From an uncultured Eggerthellaceae bacterium (GTDB lineage: Bacteria > Actinomycetota > Coriobacteriia > Coriobacteriales > Eggerthellaceae), in contig CAIFEG010000001.1 in NCBI GenBank assembly GCA_903789415.1, positions 12,876 through 76,875 of the forward strand: a stretch of DNA of 64,000 nucleotides, read 5' to 3'. How positions within the stretch are numbered: the first letter of the stretch is position 1; each line of letters begins with the position of its first letter. Shown piece by piece: positions 1 to 9,360 of this stretch. The notes under the pieces were generated by a model. The model ran no database searches, was not told the DNA's origin, and saw nothing but the letters and a program-made list of their open reading frames with translations. A program made the position numbers and the translations under genes.

Positions 1-1003
1 CCAAGCTGTATCGTAAGCCGGCGATCATATCCAGTTTGCCTGCTTCGAGCGCTTGCTCCATGATTTTCGGATCGGTGTTGCGATATCCCTGTGCTACTGG
101 TTTTTTCGCGACTGTTTTAATCTTTTCCGAAATCCATGACCACTGCAGGTCTTTGACATCTTTTGTTGTTAGCGGTTTGCTTGTCTCATGCCAACCCACA
201 GCAAGATCGTGTAAATCGCACCCAGCCTTTTCTAACATCGGGGCAATTTTTAGAGATTCTTCCATAGAAAGTCCTGGTCCAGCAGAGCTTTTAATATAAT
301 CGACCGGAGACCAGCGCACTACTATTGGGAAGTCTGGACCGACCACTTCACGTGTACCTTGAATTACTTCCAAAGCAAAACGGCATCGATTTTCCAAACT
401 TCCACCGTATTCGTCTGTTCGATTGTTAGTGGCACGTGCCATAAAACGTGACAAAATGCCACCTACACCTGCCATTACTTCTACAGCATCAAACCCAGCT
501 TCTTTAATCACACGTACACCATTGAAATACATCTCTTCGAAAGCTTTGATTTGCTCAATAGACATGGTTTTGAAACCACTCATAAATTTTAAAATTGCAA
601 TATCTGACGGACCATAAGGACTTTCTGGGAGATCAGGAGATGGTTTCCAATCATGCACACAATAAAGTTGTGCACAAATCCGTCCACCATTTTTATGGAC
701 AGGGTCAACCTCATACTTCACTAAATCAGGAATACACGATTCGTCGTAACAGGATGCTAGCGGAGTAATCATAGGATTATAGGTCTCTAGTTCATTACGT
801 TTCCACGGCACGAGTGTCTGTGTGATTAATCCCGTTTTTCCAATTGCGCGTTCGATTAGGTAATTAGCCAAGCGTTGAGTGGGTCGATTGTCATCTGTGA
901 TATAACCACGACCTGGAGACATAGATGTAGAAAGAAACCTATTTGGCAGTTCAAGACTATTGATCTTGATTGGAGATCCAAGAATTGGATATTCTGTGCT
1001 CAT
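1..1003 (-). CDS. NADH:flavin oxidoreductase (Old Yellow Enzyme family), partial
   Basis: The minus strand is open from an ATG at 1003 to the left edge of the window, giving about 334 residues of an incomplete protein. The start is preceded by a clear GAGAGG ribosome site. The N-terminus (ILGSPIKINSLELPNRF) and the later DEYGGSLENRCRFALEVI block are typical of the FMN-binding TIM barrel of Old Yellow Enzyme-like reductases such as BaiCD/BaiH or 2,4-dienoyl-CoA reductase. These enzymes reduce activated C=C bonds of enones or enoyl-CoAs with FMN. Whether the gene also has the Fe-S and FAD/NAD domains cannot be seen because the C-terminus lies outside. It lies 41 bases from the MFS gene on the same strand, and with the CoA-transferases farther along suggests a CoA-dependent reductive pathway of unknown substrate. 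Confidence 0.85.
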   Translation of the reverse strand, partial: MSTEYPILGSPIKINSLELPNRFLSTSMSPGRGYITDDNRPTQRLANYLIERAIGKTGLITQTLVPWKRNELETYNPMITPLASCYDESCIPDLVKYEVDPVHKNGGRICAQLYCVHDWKPSPDLPESPYGPSDIAILKFMSGFKTMSIEQIKAFEEMYFNGVRVIKEAGFDAVEVMAGVGGILSRFMARATNNRTDEYGGSLENRCRFALEVIQGTREVVGPDFPIVVRWSPVDYIKSSAGPGLSMEESLKIAPMLEKAGCDLHDLAVGWHETSKPLTTKDVKDLQWSWISEKIKTVAKKPVAQGYRNTDPKIMEQALEAGKLDMIAGLRYSL

Positions 1004-1044
1004 AAAAAACCTCTCTGTTCCCTTTTATTCCGTTTTCAGAAGCA

Positions 1045-2313
1045 TTACTTCGATTGTTTAAATGGGTGCCATGTCTTACGTCCAAATTTCACAGTGAATG
1101 GGACTAAGATGGCAGCAATTACATAAAGCACTATTACGAGTGCAAAACATAAATCAAAGGATTCTGTGAGGTCATAAATCCTGCCATACACAAGAAATGC
1201 TACGGCAGAAGCAACAAAGATCCCTGTTGAACACCAGGAATAAATTTGCGAATAGTTACGAGAGCCAAACGCTGATCTTGCCAGCATTGGCGCAATGACA
1301 GTTAATCTGGCATACCCAAGACCAAATATTCCCATGCCGACATAAAACATCGTTACGTTACTACCCGAAGTCCATGCCAATGCAATGCCTAAGGCGCCAC
1401 CTAATGCAGCAATTATGCCAGTATTTTGTACTCCTATTACATCATTGAGACCGCCTAGAATGAGTTTGCCAACAATGCCACCGACCATAATGATGGAAAC
1501 TGCTACAGCTCCTGCATCAGCACCTAAAGAGCCTCGAGCGCAGAATGCAGGAATCTGCTGAAAGAAAGCTGCACACATAACAAAGATGGCACATACAAGA
1601 ATCAACGTATATAATGCCGGCGAATGTAAAGCCGCACTAATACTTGCTCCTTCATTTTCTTCAGCGGCAACCTCTTCCTTGCTCTCATTTTCATCTGCTC
1701 CCCAGGGCAAAACACCCATTTCTTCAGGATCTTTGCGAACGAAAAGAATTGTTAATATTACTGAACAAACCGTGGTAACAGCGGAAAGAATGGCACGCGC
1801 AGTATGCCATCCGTAAGCATCAATAAGTTGTTGACCGACAGGACTGGCAATAGCGGCTAGCAAGGAAAGCGAGGCTGCGGCAATAGCAATAGCTGTTCCA
1901 TTACTCTTCTTAAACCACCTATCCACAAGGACAGGTGCTGCGAGATACATAAAGAACGCAGCTGTTATACCAAATAACACTCCATATAAGTTCCATTGCC
2001 ATAATTCAGTAGCATATGCACTTGCCCATGAAGACAATCCGAACACAAGCGCTACGATACTCAAAATCCATCGTGGATTACCCTTTTGAAGTATTTTCCC
2101 GGCAAATGGGGCAAGAACAGCAGAAATTAATGGCTGGATAGTGCGATACATAGTTGTGTCAGTTTGTGACCACCCAAATTCATCCATTACTGGGGCAACA
2201 AAAATACCTGATGTATTTGCAATAATTCCTGTCGGTATAGAATAAAAACCTATACAACCAATGACAACAAGCCATGGCCATGCAGAACGATGCTTTTGTA
2301 CGCTTCGATCCAT
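1045..2313 (-). CDS. MFS transporter, oxalate/formate-antiporter-like
   Basis: This 422-residue protein has about twelve hydrophobic segments and a long charged central loop (poly-Glu/Asp near residues 205-225), as in 12-helix major facilitator permeases. The motif GWSQTDTT after the first extracytoplasmic loop and the pattern PVMDEFGWS are seen in the OxlT-like (oxalate:formate/monocarboxylate) subgroup. I chose the ATG at 2313 because AGGAGGAG lies 5 bases upstream; an in-frame ATG at 2334 has no comparable site. It is a close paralogue of the MFS gene at 5128-6396. It lies just upstream of the flavin oxidoreductase gene, so co-transcription is likely. It probably moves a small carboxylate or steroid-like acid; the substrate cannot be read from the sequence. 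Confidence 0.85.
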   Translation of the reverse strand: MDRSVQKHRSAWPWLVVIGCIGFYSIPTGIIANTSGIFVAPVMDEFGWSQTDTTMYRTIQPLISAVLAPFAGKILQKGNPRWILSIVALVFGLSSWASAYATELWQWNLYGVLFGITAAFFMYLAAPVLVDRWFKKSNGTAIAIAAASLSLLAAIASPVGQQLIDAYGWHTARAILSAVTTVCSVILTILFVRKDPEEMGVLPWGADENESKEEVAAEENEGASISAALHSPALYTLILVCAIFVMCAAFFQQIPAFCARGSLGADAGAVAVSIIMVGGIVGKLILGGLNDVIGVQNTGIIAALGGALGIALAWTSGSNVTMFYVGMGIFGLGYARLTVIAPMLARSAFGSRNYSQIYSWCSTGIFVASAVAFLVYGRIYDLTESFDLCFALVIVLYVIAAILVPFTVKFGRKTWHPFKQSK

Positions 2314-2444
2314 TGCTCCTCCTAAAACAGGCATAAAACCTTTTAATTTAAGGAGAGCAAATATCGTGCCATTCTTAAGTTTTTAGATGCAATTATTCAG
2401 GGGTACGCCCTAAATCCTGGAGAAAAATCTCGTAAGAGGAGCGC

Positions 2445-2980
2445 ATGACATATCCCAAAAGTACCATTGATAAAGCTATAGCTTATATAGATCAAGGACA
2501 TACCCCATATGATGCAGCCTAGAAGTTTGACATTTGCCATGCCGCAGCATCAATCTGGTTGAGAAAACGGAATGGGAGAGAAAGACAGAGATATCAACTT
2601 AAAACCATCGCTGTTGCCTTAGTTGCAGCATATGGCGACAATAATATTTCTAACAAAGAGGTTGCATGCTTGTTTGGTGTGCCTGTCCCTACCATATCGT
2701 ATTGGAAGAAAAAGTACCTGGTAGAGAAGGGATGCAATTGTCTGAGATCAATTCCAAAGACCTCAAACACATCTCAGACGAAGTCCCGGTTAAAATGTCT
2801 GAGAAGGAGAAAGATGACTACATCCACAAGCTTGAACTTAAGACTGCAGTGCTTGAAGGTACAGTGAAAATTGTAAAAATCAGAGGTATCGAGGGGGAAA
2901 GCAATGACGGAAAGGCTACTCTCGTCGATACCTTAAAGAAAAGATTTACCATAAGAGGCGCTTTTTGCTCTAGGACTTAG
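2445..2980 (+). pseudogene. Broken IS3-type transposase orfA of the outer element
   Basis: Reading from the ATG at 2445 gives an N-terminus MTYPKSTIDKAIAYIDQG, then an in-frame TAG at about 2520. The same frame continues with a helix-turn-helix-like stretch (NISNKEVACLFGVPVPTISYWKKKY). At about 2740 the sense frame shifts and continues as MQLSEINSKDLKHISDE and a coiled, Lys/Glu-rich tail. This matches the HTH plus leucine-zipper layout of IS3 OrfA proteins. With at least one nonsense codon and one frameshift it cannot make an intact OrfA. Confidence 0.7.
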
Positions 2981-3055
2981 ATCCTCTAGCTATTACTACT
3001 GTACATATACATGATCGTTATACTGAAGCTAAAGAGATAATCAGAACTAGTAAAA

Positions 3056-3738
3056 GGTAGAAGAGGATACCGCTATATACGCCAGGGACTAAGGAAACGT
3101 AAAAACTCAATCATGATATCTGGTAAAACCGTAAGACGTTTGATGGCAGAGGAAGGTTTGGCAGTTACCTGCTACAAGAAAAACGTAGGTATAGCTCCTA
3201 TAAAGGTGAGATTAGTAAAGCATAATTTCCATACGTCTATTCCCAATATGCTTTGGCTTACCGATATCACCGAGTTTTCCATTCCAGAGAACAAAGTGTA
3301 TCTAAGCCCTGTCATAAGATTGCTTTGATGGAATGCCAGTTTCTTGAAGTATAGGGATACATCCTAATGTCCACCTTGCAAACTCTATGTTTACATCTCT
3401 ATGCTTACAAAAGCTTGTAAAAGCCTAGGCAGCAATGAACATCCCATAACCCACAGTGATCGTGGTTACCACTACTGCTAGCACAGCTGGATTAAGATAT
3501 ATAGAAAGTACGACTTTACCAAATCAATGTCTGCCAAGTGCTGCTCTCCTGATAATTCTGCTATGGAAGGATTCTTTGGAAGACTAAAAAACGAATTCTT
3601 CTATTACTTTGACTGGGATGGTGTAAGTACAGATGAATTTATGAAGCAGCTCGATGAGTATATGAGATATTATCGGGACGTGAGGTCCAAAGAATCCCTT
3701 GGATGGTTAAGCCCGAAGCAATACAGGAAGTCAAAAGG
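3056..3738 (+). pseudogene. Broken IS3-type transposase orfB of the outer element
   Basis: Fragments of an rve-type DDE integrase domain lie in several frames: GRRGYRYIRQGLRKR at about 3056, SGKTVRRLMAEEGL at about 3119, MLWLTDITEFSIPENKVYLSPVI (first catalytic Asp) near 3250-3320, HSDRGYHYC followed by a stop near 3457 (second Asp), and DNSAMEGFFGRLKNEFFYY with the catalytic Glu near 3550-3600. The C-terminal block ends with LGWLSPKQYRKSKG, where the inner element begins. Stops and frame changes separate the pieces, so the gene is dead. Confidence 0.75.
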
Positions 3739-3790
3739 TGGAATGGGTAAGATAAATTGAACACCAAGTTAAGAGCGAAAGGTGTTCGAT

Positions 3791-4090
3791 ATGACCCAAA
3801 CAAGAAAAAGATACGACAGGCAGTTCAAAATCTCTGCAGCCAAGGTGGTTCTTTCTGGCGATATGACAGTTAGAGAACTTTCAGAGGAGCTCAAGATTAA
3901 AGATTCGACATTGAGACGATGGGCAGCCGAATACACGGAGATGGGAGAAAATGCTTTTCCCGGTAACGGAAGTCCTAAGATCAATAAAGATTACGAGATC
4001 GTCAAACTAAAAAAGCAGGTAGAAGAACTAGAACGTGAGAATGAGCTACTAAAAAATTTCCGGGCCTTCTTGAGTCAAGACCATGCGTGA
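3791..4090 (+). CDS. IS3-family transposase OrfA
   Basis: This 99-residue protein has a helix-turn-helix near residues 15-50 (AKVVLSGDMTVRELSEELKI then STLRRWAAEY) and a C-terminal coiled coil (VKLKKQVEELERENELLKN). That is the DNA-binding and dimerisation layout of IS3 OrfA. The ATG at 3791 follows AAAGGTG; a GTG at 3782 in frame is less likely. The frame overlaps orfB, and an A6 run at 4051-4056 in codons CTA-AAA-AAT would allow a -1 slip into orfB, which is open from there. By analogy with the family, this would give the OrfAB transposase. Confidence 0.85.
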   Translation: MTQTRKRYDRQFKISAAKVVLSGDMTVRELSEELKIKDSTLRRWAAEYTEMGENAFPGNGSPKINKDYEIVKLKKQVEELERENELLKNFRAFLSQDHA

Positions 4091-4953
4091 GGTTTGAATT
4101 CCTCAAACAGCATAGGAACGAATACGGTCCCATCAAGAAGGCATGCAAGATTTTAAAGATATCGTCGTCGGGATACTATGAATACCTCCATAGGCGCAAA
4201 TCGAAATCTCAGATCGAACGTGAAGCGCTTGAGGGCTTTGTGAAAGAGATACTTGATCGTCATCGTGGGCGATATGGATATCGACGTATCAACAAAGAAT
4301 TAAGAAAAACTGGTATTACGGTAAGCAATAAACGAGTATTACACACCATGCAAAAGCTTAATCTCGTTGCCAAAGGTGCTACAAAGAAGCACAAACAACA
4401 CAAGGCAATAGCGCCTGGTGGTCCAAGAACTAATATAGTTGAACGTGTTTTTACGGTAAGTGAGAAAAACAGGTTGTGGGTTGGAGATATTACCTATATT
4501 CCAACCCAAGAGGGATGGCTCTACCTTGCTACAGTGATAGATGCGTTTTCTCGCAGGGTAATAGGATGGTCAATGTCTAATCGAATTACTGAAAAGATTG
4601 CAATTGATGCAATTGAACAGGCAATTGGCAGAGAAAACCCACCAGATGATGGCTCGCTTGTCTTCCATGATGATCAAGGAGTTCAGTACACATCACGAGC
4701 CTACCAAAAATGCCTTGAATCCCACGGAATTGTACAGTCTGTATCCCGTCCAGGCACTCCACTAGATAATGCAGTGGCAGAATCATTCTTTAAGACGCTC
4801 AAACGTGAGCTCGTAAATGAGAAGAGGTATAAGACAAGAGATGAAGCAAGACAAGATATCTTCAAGTACATTGAGCTCTATTACAATAGAGTGTGTCTCC
4901 ATTCAACATTAGGCTATGTATCTCCAGCAGTATACGAGCATGAATATGCTTGA
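4087..4953 (+). CDS. IS3-family transposase OrfB (DDE catalytic domain)
   Basis: The 288-residue frame begins with a GTG at 4087 but is open upstream to the A6 slip site, so it is probably made mainly as an OrfAB fusion. An HTH_21-like segment (HRGRYGYRRINKELRK) precedes the rve integrase core. All three catalytic acids are present: Asp in WVGDITYIP, Asp in VFHDDQGVQYTS, and Glu in DNAVAESFFKTLKRE. The C-terminus YNRVCLHSTLGYVSPAVYE is standard for the family. Nothing disrupts the frame, so the element may still be mobile. Confidence 0.88.
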   Translation: MRFEFLKQHRNEYGPIKKACKILKISSSGYYEYLHRRKSKSQIEREALEGFVKEILDRHRGRYGYRRINKELRKTGITVSNKRVLHTMQKLNLVAKGATKKHKQHKAIAPGGPRTNIVERVFTVSEKNRLWVGDITYIPTQEGWLYLATVIDAFSRRVIGWSMSNRITEKIAIDAIEQAIGRENPPDDGSLVFHDDQGVQYTSRAYQKCLESHGIVQSVSRPGTPLDNAVAESFFKTLKRELVNEKRYKTRDEARQDIFKYIELYYNRVCLHSTLGYVSPAVYEHEYA

Positions 4954-5058
4954 AGGTTCTTAAATAAAAGTCCAATTTGCCCTTCCCATTCCAAAGATTA
5001 GTGGAATAAGTTATCCAGTTTTATGGGCGCATCCCCTTATCAATTAATATAGCCAAAA

Positions 5059-5102
5059 AGAAACGGTAAGGGGTCTTCTATTGAAGACCCCTTACCGTTT
5101 CT
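5059..5102 (-). terminator. Strong intrinsic terminator for the MFS gene
   Basis: A perfect 20-base-pair stem (5059-5078 with 5083-5102) closes a TATT loop. Read on the minus strand it is followed by CTTTTTGGC, giving the U-tract. It lies 26 bases past the stop of the minus-strand MFS gene. Confidence 0.85.
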
Positions 5103-5127
5103 AAGAAGGATTGTTAATGATACTTAT

Positions 5128-6396
5128 TTACTTACGCGCCCACGACTTACGTCCCATCGGAACAATTATGATAGAAAGAACAATGATAATGATATAGAAA
5201 GCAATCATCATATAGAATGCCCCGTTATATGAACCGCTAATATCAAAGATTTGCGCATAAATCAAAGCCGAAAACCCTGAGAAAACATTTAAACCTGTTG
5301 CGACAACTGAGTAGATGTCGCTGTAATCTTTATTGCCGAATGCCTGGCGACAGGTCATTGGCGGTACAACAGTAAGTGCCGAATAGCCAACGCCAAAGAA
5401 TGCCACACCTACGTAGAACATTGTCACACTGCCACCGCCCATAAGCATGACAGCGGGACCAATAGCACCACAAATTCCTGCAACAATTCCTGCAGATTTT
5501 GCACCAAAATGGTCGCACAACCAGCCAAGCACAAGTTTGCCGATAACAGAGGCAACCATTGCAACAGAAACTGCAAGAGCGCCAACAGCAGCACCTAAAG
5601 CAGGATTAGTAGAAGCATAACGAGCGATTTGCTGTACAAACGATGCAGAAATAACAAATAGACCAGCCATAATCACAAGCAACCAAAGAGCAGGGCTTTT
5701 CATTGCTTGAGAGCGCGTTGCCCCTTCATCAGCAGCAATATCGATTACGTTGTTTTTCTTTTCCTCATTCTGCACTTCACCGTATCCCCACGGCTTTACC
5801 CCCATCTTTTCAGGAGAATCACGAAGCAGAATAGCTGTCAGGCCACCGCCTACGATTAAAACAATAAGTGAGCAAATAATACGAGCAGTTTGCCAACCAT
5901 ATGCCGTGATCCAACTTTGGACGATAGGGCTCATGATTGCGCCAAACACTGAGACAAGCGCGGTAATCACGCCTATAACAGTGCCATTGCTCTTTGCAAA
6001 CCAGCGATTGACCATAGTTGGCGTAGCAATATACATCCAGAACGCTGCAGAGGCACCATATAATACGCCATAGATATCCCACTGCCATGGCGCAGTGAAC
6101 CATGCACATGCCAAGTTAGCCAATGCGAACACTACAACTGCTGCTGTCATAATCCAACGAGGGTTATATTTAGTAATTAATTTTCCTGCTAGCGGAGTGC
6201 AAAGCGCTGCCACCCAGGGTTGGATTGACATGTACAGCGTTGTATCTGTTTGCGACCATCCGAACTCATTCATTACAGGTGTAGTGAATAAACCAGCATG
6301 GTTTGCAGCAAATCCTAATGGAACAGCATAAAATGCTACACAAGCAACCGCAATCGCCCAAGCGTAATTACTGCCCTTTTGGGTTCCTGTGTCCAT
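5128..6396 (-). CDS. MFS transporter, oxalate/formate-antiporter-like
   Basis: The protein has 422 residues and about twelve membrane segments with a charged middle loop (EVQNEEKKNNVIDIAADEG, about residues 200-220). It shares with the MFS protein at 1045-2313 the blocks PVMNEFGWSQTDTT, NPRWIM and YGWQTARI, so the two are paralogues of the OxlT-like subgroup. The ATG follows AAGGAGG at good spacing. It lies 35 bases downstream of a CaiB/BaiF CoA-transferase gene on the same strand and ends before a strong terminator, so the two likely form a unit: uptake or exchange of an organic acid and its activation as a CoA ester. The substrate is unknown. Confidence 0.88.
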   Translation of the reverse strand: MDTGTQKGSNYAWAIAVACVAFYAVPLGFAANHAGLFTTPVMNEFGWSQTDTTLYMSIQPWVAALCTPLAGKLITKYNPRWIMTAAVVVFALANLACAWFTAPWQWDIYGVLYGASAAFWMYIATPTMVNRWFAKSNGTVIGVITALVSVFGAIMSPIVQSWITAYGWQTARIICSLIVLIVGGGLTAILLRDSPEKMGVKPWGYGEVQNEEKKNNVIDIAADEGATRSQAMKSPALWLLVIMAGLFVISASFVQQIARYASTNPALGAAVGALAVSVAMVASVIGKLVLGWLCDHFGAKSAGIVAGICGAIGPAVMLMGGGSVTMFYVGVAFFGVGYSALTVVPPMTCRQAFGNKDYSDIYSVVATGLNVFSGFSALIYAQIFDISGSYNGAFYMMIAFYIIIIVLSIIIVPMGRKSWARK

Positions 6397-6431
6397 TTTT
6401 CCTCCTTCAAGTTTATAAATTACACAAAGAT

Positions 6432-7679
6432 TTATTTATCGTTGTGTTTTAGAATTCCTTTGTCATATAAGGCAGATATTTCTTCTGATGTGTAACCAAG
6501 TTCTTCCATCACATCTTTTGTATCTGTGTCATATGGCACACCGCCGCGTACAATCTTTCCCGGATGCTTCTTGAAACGTGGAATCATATTTACTTGTTTG
6601 ACATTCTTCTCTGTAATAGGATCCCAACTTTCAATGAATACTTTACGTGCTTTGTAATGAGGGTCATCAAGCATCATCTGATAAGTCATGTGAGGACTAA
6701 CAGCCACACCCATGTCGCCAAAGATCTTAGTTACTTCAGCTACAGTATGCTCGGCACAGAATTTATCGAGAGCAGGACGAAATTTTGCAGCACGGGGTGG
6801 CAGGGGTTCATCAAGGCTTTTGCAGCCCGGAGCACGTGTAATTGACGCATACGACCCAAGCGGTTGGAAATCAGGGTCGTCGGCAAATCCAAAGAATTCT
6901 ACCAACTTGCGAACTGGACCGGCACCTCCAACAGAAACTTGGCAATACCCATCTTTGCATTTCTGCGAACCAGCACAGGCACCTACTAGATCTTCATTGC
7001 CTAAGCGCGGCGGTTGGATGCCATGATTGATGCCGTCTGACAACGTTGCGCCTTGTAAACGTACAAGTGTTTCGAATTGACAACAGTCAATAGAGTCGCC
7101 TTCGCCTGTTTCCCGTGCATGCATTACCGCAGCTAACGCCGACCAAGCTCCCATCAAACCGGTCATAAAGTCACCTGTAAATGGTTTCGTTACACTTGGC
7201 GGAGAATCAGGAAAACCATTAATGTTTGAATATCCGGAAAACGCTTGGCCTATTGGATCAAAAGATGCGCGACTCACATAGTCAGGATCGCCATAACTAC
7301 CAAAACCTGTGATATGCAGAATTACAAGAGCAGGGTTGTGCTCCCAAAGAACGTCATCAGTTAAACCCCATTTCGCCCATGTGCCTCCTTTCGAGGATTC
7401 AACCAACAAATCAGCGTTTTTGATCAGACGAAACAGAATTCCCTTTCCTTCATCTGTAGGGATGTTCAGTGTCATCATTCGCTGATTACGGCGGTCCATT
7501 GACCATGCATCACCGTACATACGGTACATATCAGGGGCACGAACGCTTTCCACCTCGATTACATCTGCACCCTGTTCTGCAAACAGTTCACATGCAAAAG
7601 GCCCTGCAATTACCGATGCTGCATTAATGACCTTTAGGCCATGCAAATTGCCAAATTTAGGAATTTCGCTTGCCTTCAT
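6432..7679 (-). CDS. CaiB/BaiF family CoA-transferase
   Basis: This 415-residue protein has the class III CoA-transferase hallmarks: an N-terminal GLKVINAASVIAGPFACEL block, ADVIEVE, an R-N-rich MDRRNQRMMTLN segment, HITGFG near residue 122, SFDPIGQAFSGY near 139-150, and the catalytic Asp in FTGDFMTG at residue 170, the same place as Asp169 of formyl-CoA transferase. Such enzymes move CoA between carboxylic acids via an aspartyl-CoA anhydride and work as interlocked dimers. The start is preceded by AAGGAGG. It is followed at 35 bases by an MFS transporter. It belongs to a set of three paralogues here. The acid handled cannot be read from the sequence. Confidence 0.9.
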   Translation of the reverse strand: MKASEIPKFGNLHGLKVINAASVIAGPFACELFAEQGADVIEVESVRAPDMYRMYGDAWSMDRRNQRMMTLNIPTDEGKGILFRLIKNADLLVESSKGGTWAKWGLTDDVLWEHNPALVILHITGFGSYGDPDYVSRASFDPIGQAFSGYSNINGFPDSPPSVTKPFTGDFMTGLMGAWSALAAVMHARETGEGDSIDCCQFETLVRLQGATLSDGINHGIQPPRLGNEDLVGACAGSQKCKDGYCQVSVGGAGPVRKLVEFFGFADDPDFQPLGSYASITRAPGCKSLDEPLPPRAAKFRPALDKFCAEHTVAEVTKIFGDMGVAVSPHMTYQMMLDDPHYKARKVFIESWDPITEKNVKQVNMIPRFKKHPGKIVRGGVPYDTDTKDVMEELGYTSEEISALYDKGILKHNDK

Positions 7680-7932
7680 TCATACCTCCTTGAATAGAAA
7701 TGACCACATACCCTCCTGGGTCTTCTACAAAAAGAGGAAGCAAATTACGTGCCAACACCAGCATTACAAAAGAACTTAATTTCTTAAAACCAGGCACAAA
7801 TTATTAAAATTAAACGAGATCGAAAATAAATAACAAATCTCCCATTAACAGCTGAAAAGAAAACATCAATAGGGTTAAACAAAGTGTTTGGGAGAACAAT
7901 AAAAATGTAGACTTATATCTCCTGTGGACTTG

Positions 7933-9177
7933 TTAACAAATAAATGATTGTTTATATGACTTTTGAGAAAGCAATTGTTGCTCATACATTGATTTGATTT
8001 TTTCATCGGAAAAGCCTAATTCATGGAGAATATCTTCATTGTCTTCGCCGATCGAAGGAGCACCACGCCATACTTTTCCGGGATTATTATGCATTTCAGG
8101 AACTACCTTGACTCCAGGAATTTGGGTAACACCATCTTCTGCCGTCCAAGTATCTACAACATGGCGCGCTTTATATTGAGAGTTGTCACGTGCTTGTTGA
8201 TAATTCATCAGACGAGAGCAGGGTACTCCATTATTTGCCAAGATATCCTCAACTTCTGCAGCTGTATGCTTAGCTAAAAATCGAGCGAATGCTTTTTCGG
8301 CAACATCGGCAGCATGTGTTCCAAAAGGAATAATTCCTTCACCTTCAGGGAATAATTCACTACCATATTCCAATCCTATCAGAGGAAGCCCATTACGTAA
8401 TACACCTGGACCTAGAAAAAGAACATATACCTCTTCACCATCTTTGCAAACATAGGTTCCATAAAGAGCACAAATAAGACTGTGGCTGCCCTCTTTTACA
8501 TAGTCTTTTCCAAAACGCCAATAATCAGTAGGATAGTTTGCTTGTGTGCGAATGAGACATTCAAATTGCGCTACATCAATGCTTTCCCCTTTACCCGTCT
8601 CTTGCCGTTTAAGCAATGCTGCAAGTGAAATCGAGAATGCATAAAATGCTGCTGAATAGTCCCCTGGAAATGCCATTGCCGGAACTGATTTATGACCAGG
8701 TATTCCATTCATGCGCATCGTACATCCAAAAGCTTGTGCAATAGGGTCATAACTCGCCCGCCGCACATATGAGGGATCACCGGTTTGACCAAATCCTGAA
8801 ATGTGAGCAATCACAAGCCGAGGATTTGTTTTCCAAAGCACATCATCAGAAAAACCTTGCGCTTTAAAGCGTCCTCCAACTGAAGCTTCAATTAATACAT
8901 CAGTAGTTGCAATAAGGGAAAGAAATGCCTTCCGTCCTTCACCTTTCGTATAATTTATCGCTAAGCTGCGCATGTTGCGTCGATCTTGCTGAGTACTACC
9001 TGCATGACCGGAAAAACGCCCCATATCAGGAACCATAGGATTTTCAATCCATATTACATCGGCACCATTTTCAGCATACAATTCAGCCGCAAAGGGAGCA
9101 GCTACGGATAGTCCTATCATTACAACTCGAAACCCATGAAGTAATCCAAATGTGGGTATATCTTCAGTTTTTGCCAT
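7933..9177 (-). CDS. CaiB/BaiF family CoA-transferase
   Basis: This 414-residue class III CoA-transferase is a paralogue of its neighbours. The N-terminal block reads GFRVVMIGLSVAAPFAAEL; HISGFGQTGDPSY and ASYDPIAQAF follow, and the catalytic Asp is in FPGDYSAA at residue 173. The middle region differs (CKDGEEVYVLFLGPGVLRNG), so the acyl group may differ from that of the 6432-7679 enzyme. The C-terminal signature NPGKVWRGAPSIGEDNEDIL is shared by all three proteins. The next gene on the same strand is 253 bases away, so it may have its own promoter. It is divergent from the third paralogue across 183 bases. Confidence 0.9.
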   Translation of the reverse strand: MAKTEDIPTFGLLHGFRVVMIGLSVAAPFAAELYAENGADVIWIENPMVPDMGRFSGHAGSTQQDRRNMRSLAINYTKGEGRKAFLSLIATTDVLIEASVGGRFKAQGFSDDVLWKTNPRLVIAHISGFGQTGDPSYVRRASYDPIAQAFGCTMRMNGIPGHKSVPAMAFPGDYSAAFYAFSISLAALLKRQETGKGESIDVAQFECLIRTQANYPTDYWRFGKDYVKEGSHSLICALYGTYVCKDGEEVYVLFLGPGVLRNGLPLIGLEYGSELFPEGEGIIPFGTHAADVAEKAFARFLAKHTAAEVEDILANNGVPCSRLMNYQQARDNSQYKARHVVDTWTAEDGVTQIPGVKVVPEMHNNPGKVWRGAPSIGEDNEDILHELGFSDEKIKSMYEQQLLSQKSYKQSFIC

Positions 9178-9360
9178 TTAGTCAATCTCTCCTACATATT
9201 TAGTTTTGTAAATACTGCCAATTATATAAATGACATAAATGCAATTCTCATGCCAGAATTCTTTACCAAAATAGGGTTATCAGATGGCATGGTTTTTGCT
9301 TCCTTCCCTTGTAAGCACATCTTGCATCAAAAAGTTATTTCAAATGAAAGGAGCATTTCG

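Larger units (their letters stand above)
3739..4993 (+). mobile_element. IS3-family insertion sequence (inner, probably intact)
   Basis: Length is about 1255 bases, normal for IS3 elements. The left end TGGAATGGGTAAGATAAATT (3739-3758) and the complement of the right end, TGGAATGGGAAGGGCAAATT (4974-4993), match at about 16 of 20 positions and form terminal inverted repeats. It holds overlapping orfA and orfB, both open. It sits inside the C-terminal codons of the outer element's orfB, so it is the younger insertion. The flanking bases are AGG on the left and AAG on the right, so a three-base target duplication is not exact. Confidence 0.75.
2400..5037 (+). mobile_element. Decayed IS3-family element (outer), interrupted by a second IS3-family element
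   Basis: Imperfect inverted repeats bound this stretch: AGGGGTACGCCCTAAATCC at about 2399-2418, and at about 5011-5036 a sequence whose complement begins AGGGGATGCGCCC. Inside the left part are broken orfA and orfB reading frames of an IS3-type transposase. The inner element at about 3739-4993 splits the outer element near the end of its orfB. The outer copy is inactive; several stops and frame changes are visible. No clean target duplication was found for either element. Confidence 0.7.

Noticed and set aside
5059-5102. 20-bp perfect hairpin as a mobile element or attenuator
   Set aside because: Position directly after the MFS stop and the U-tract on that strand explain it as a terminator.
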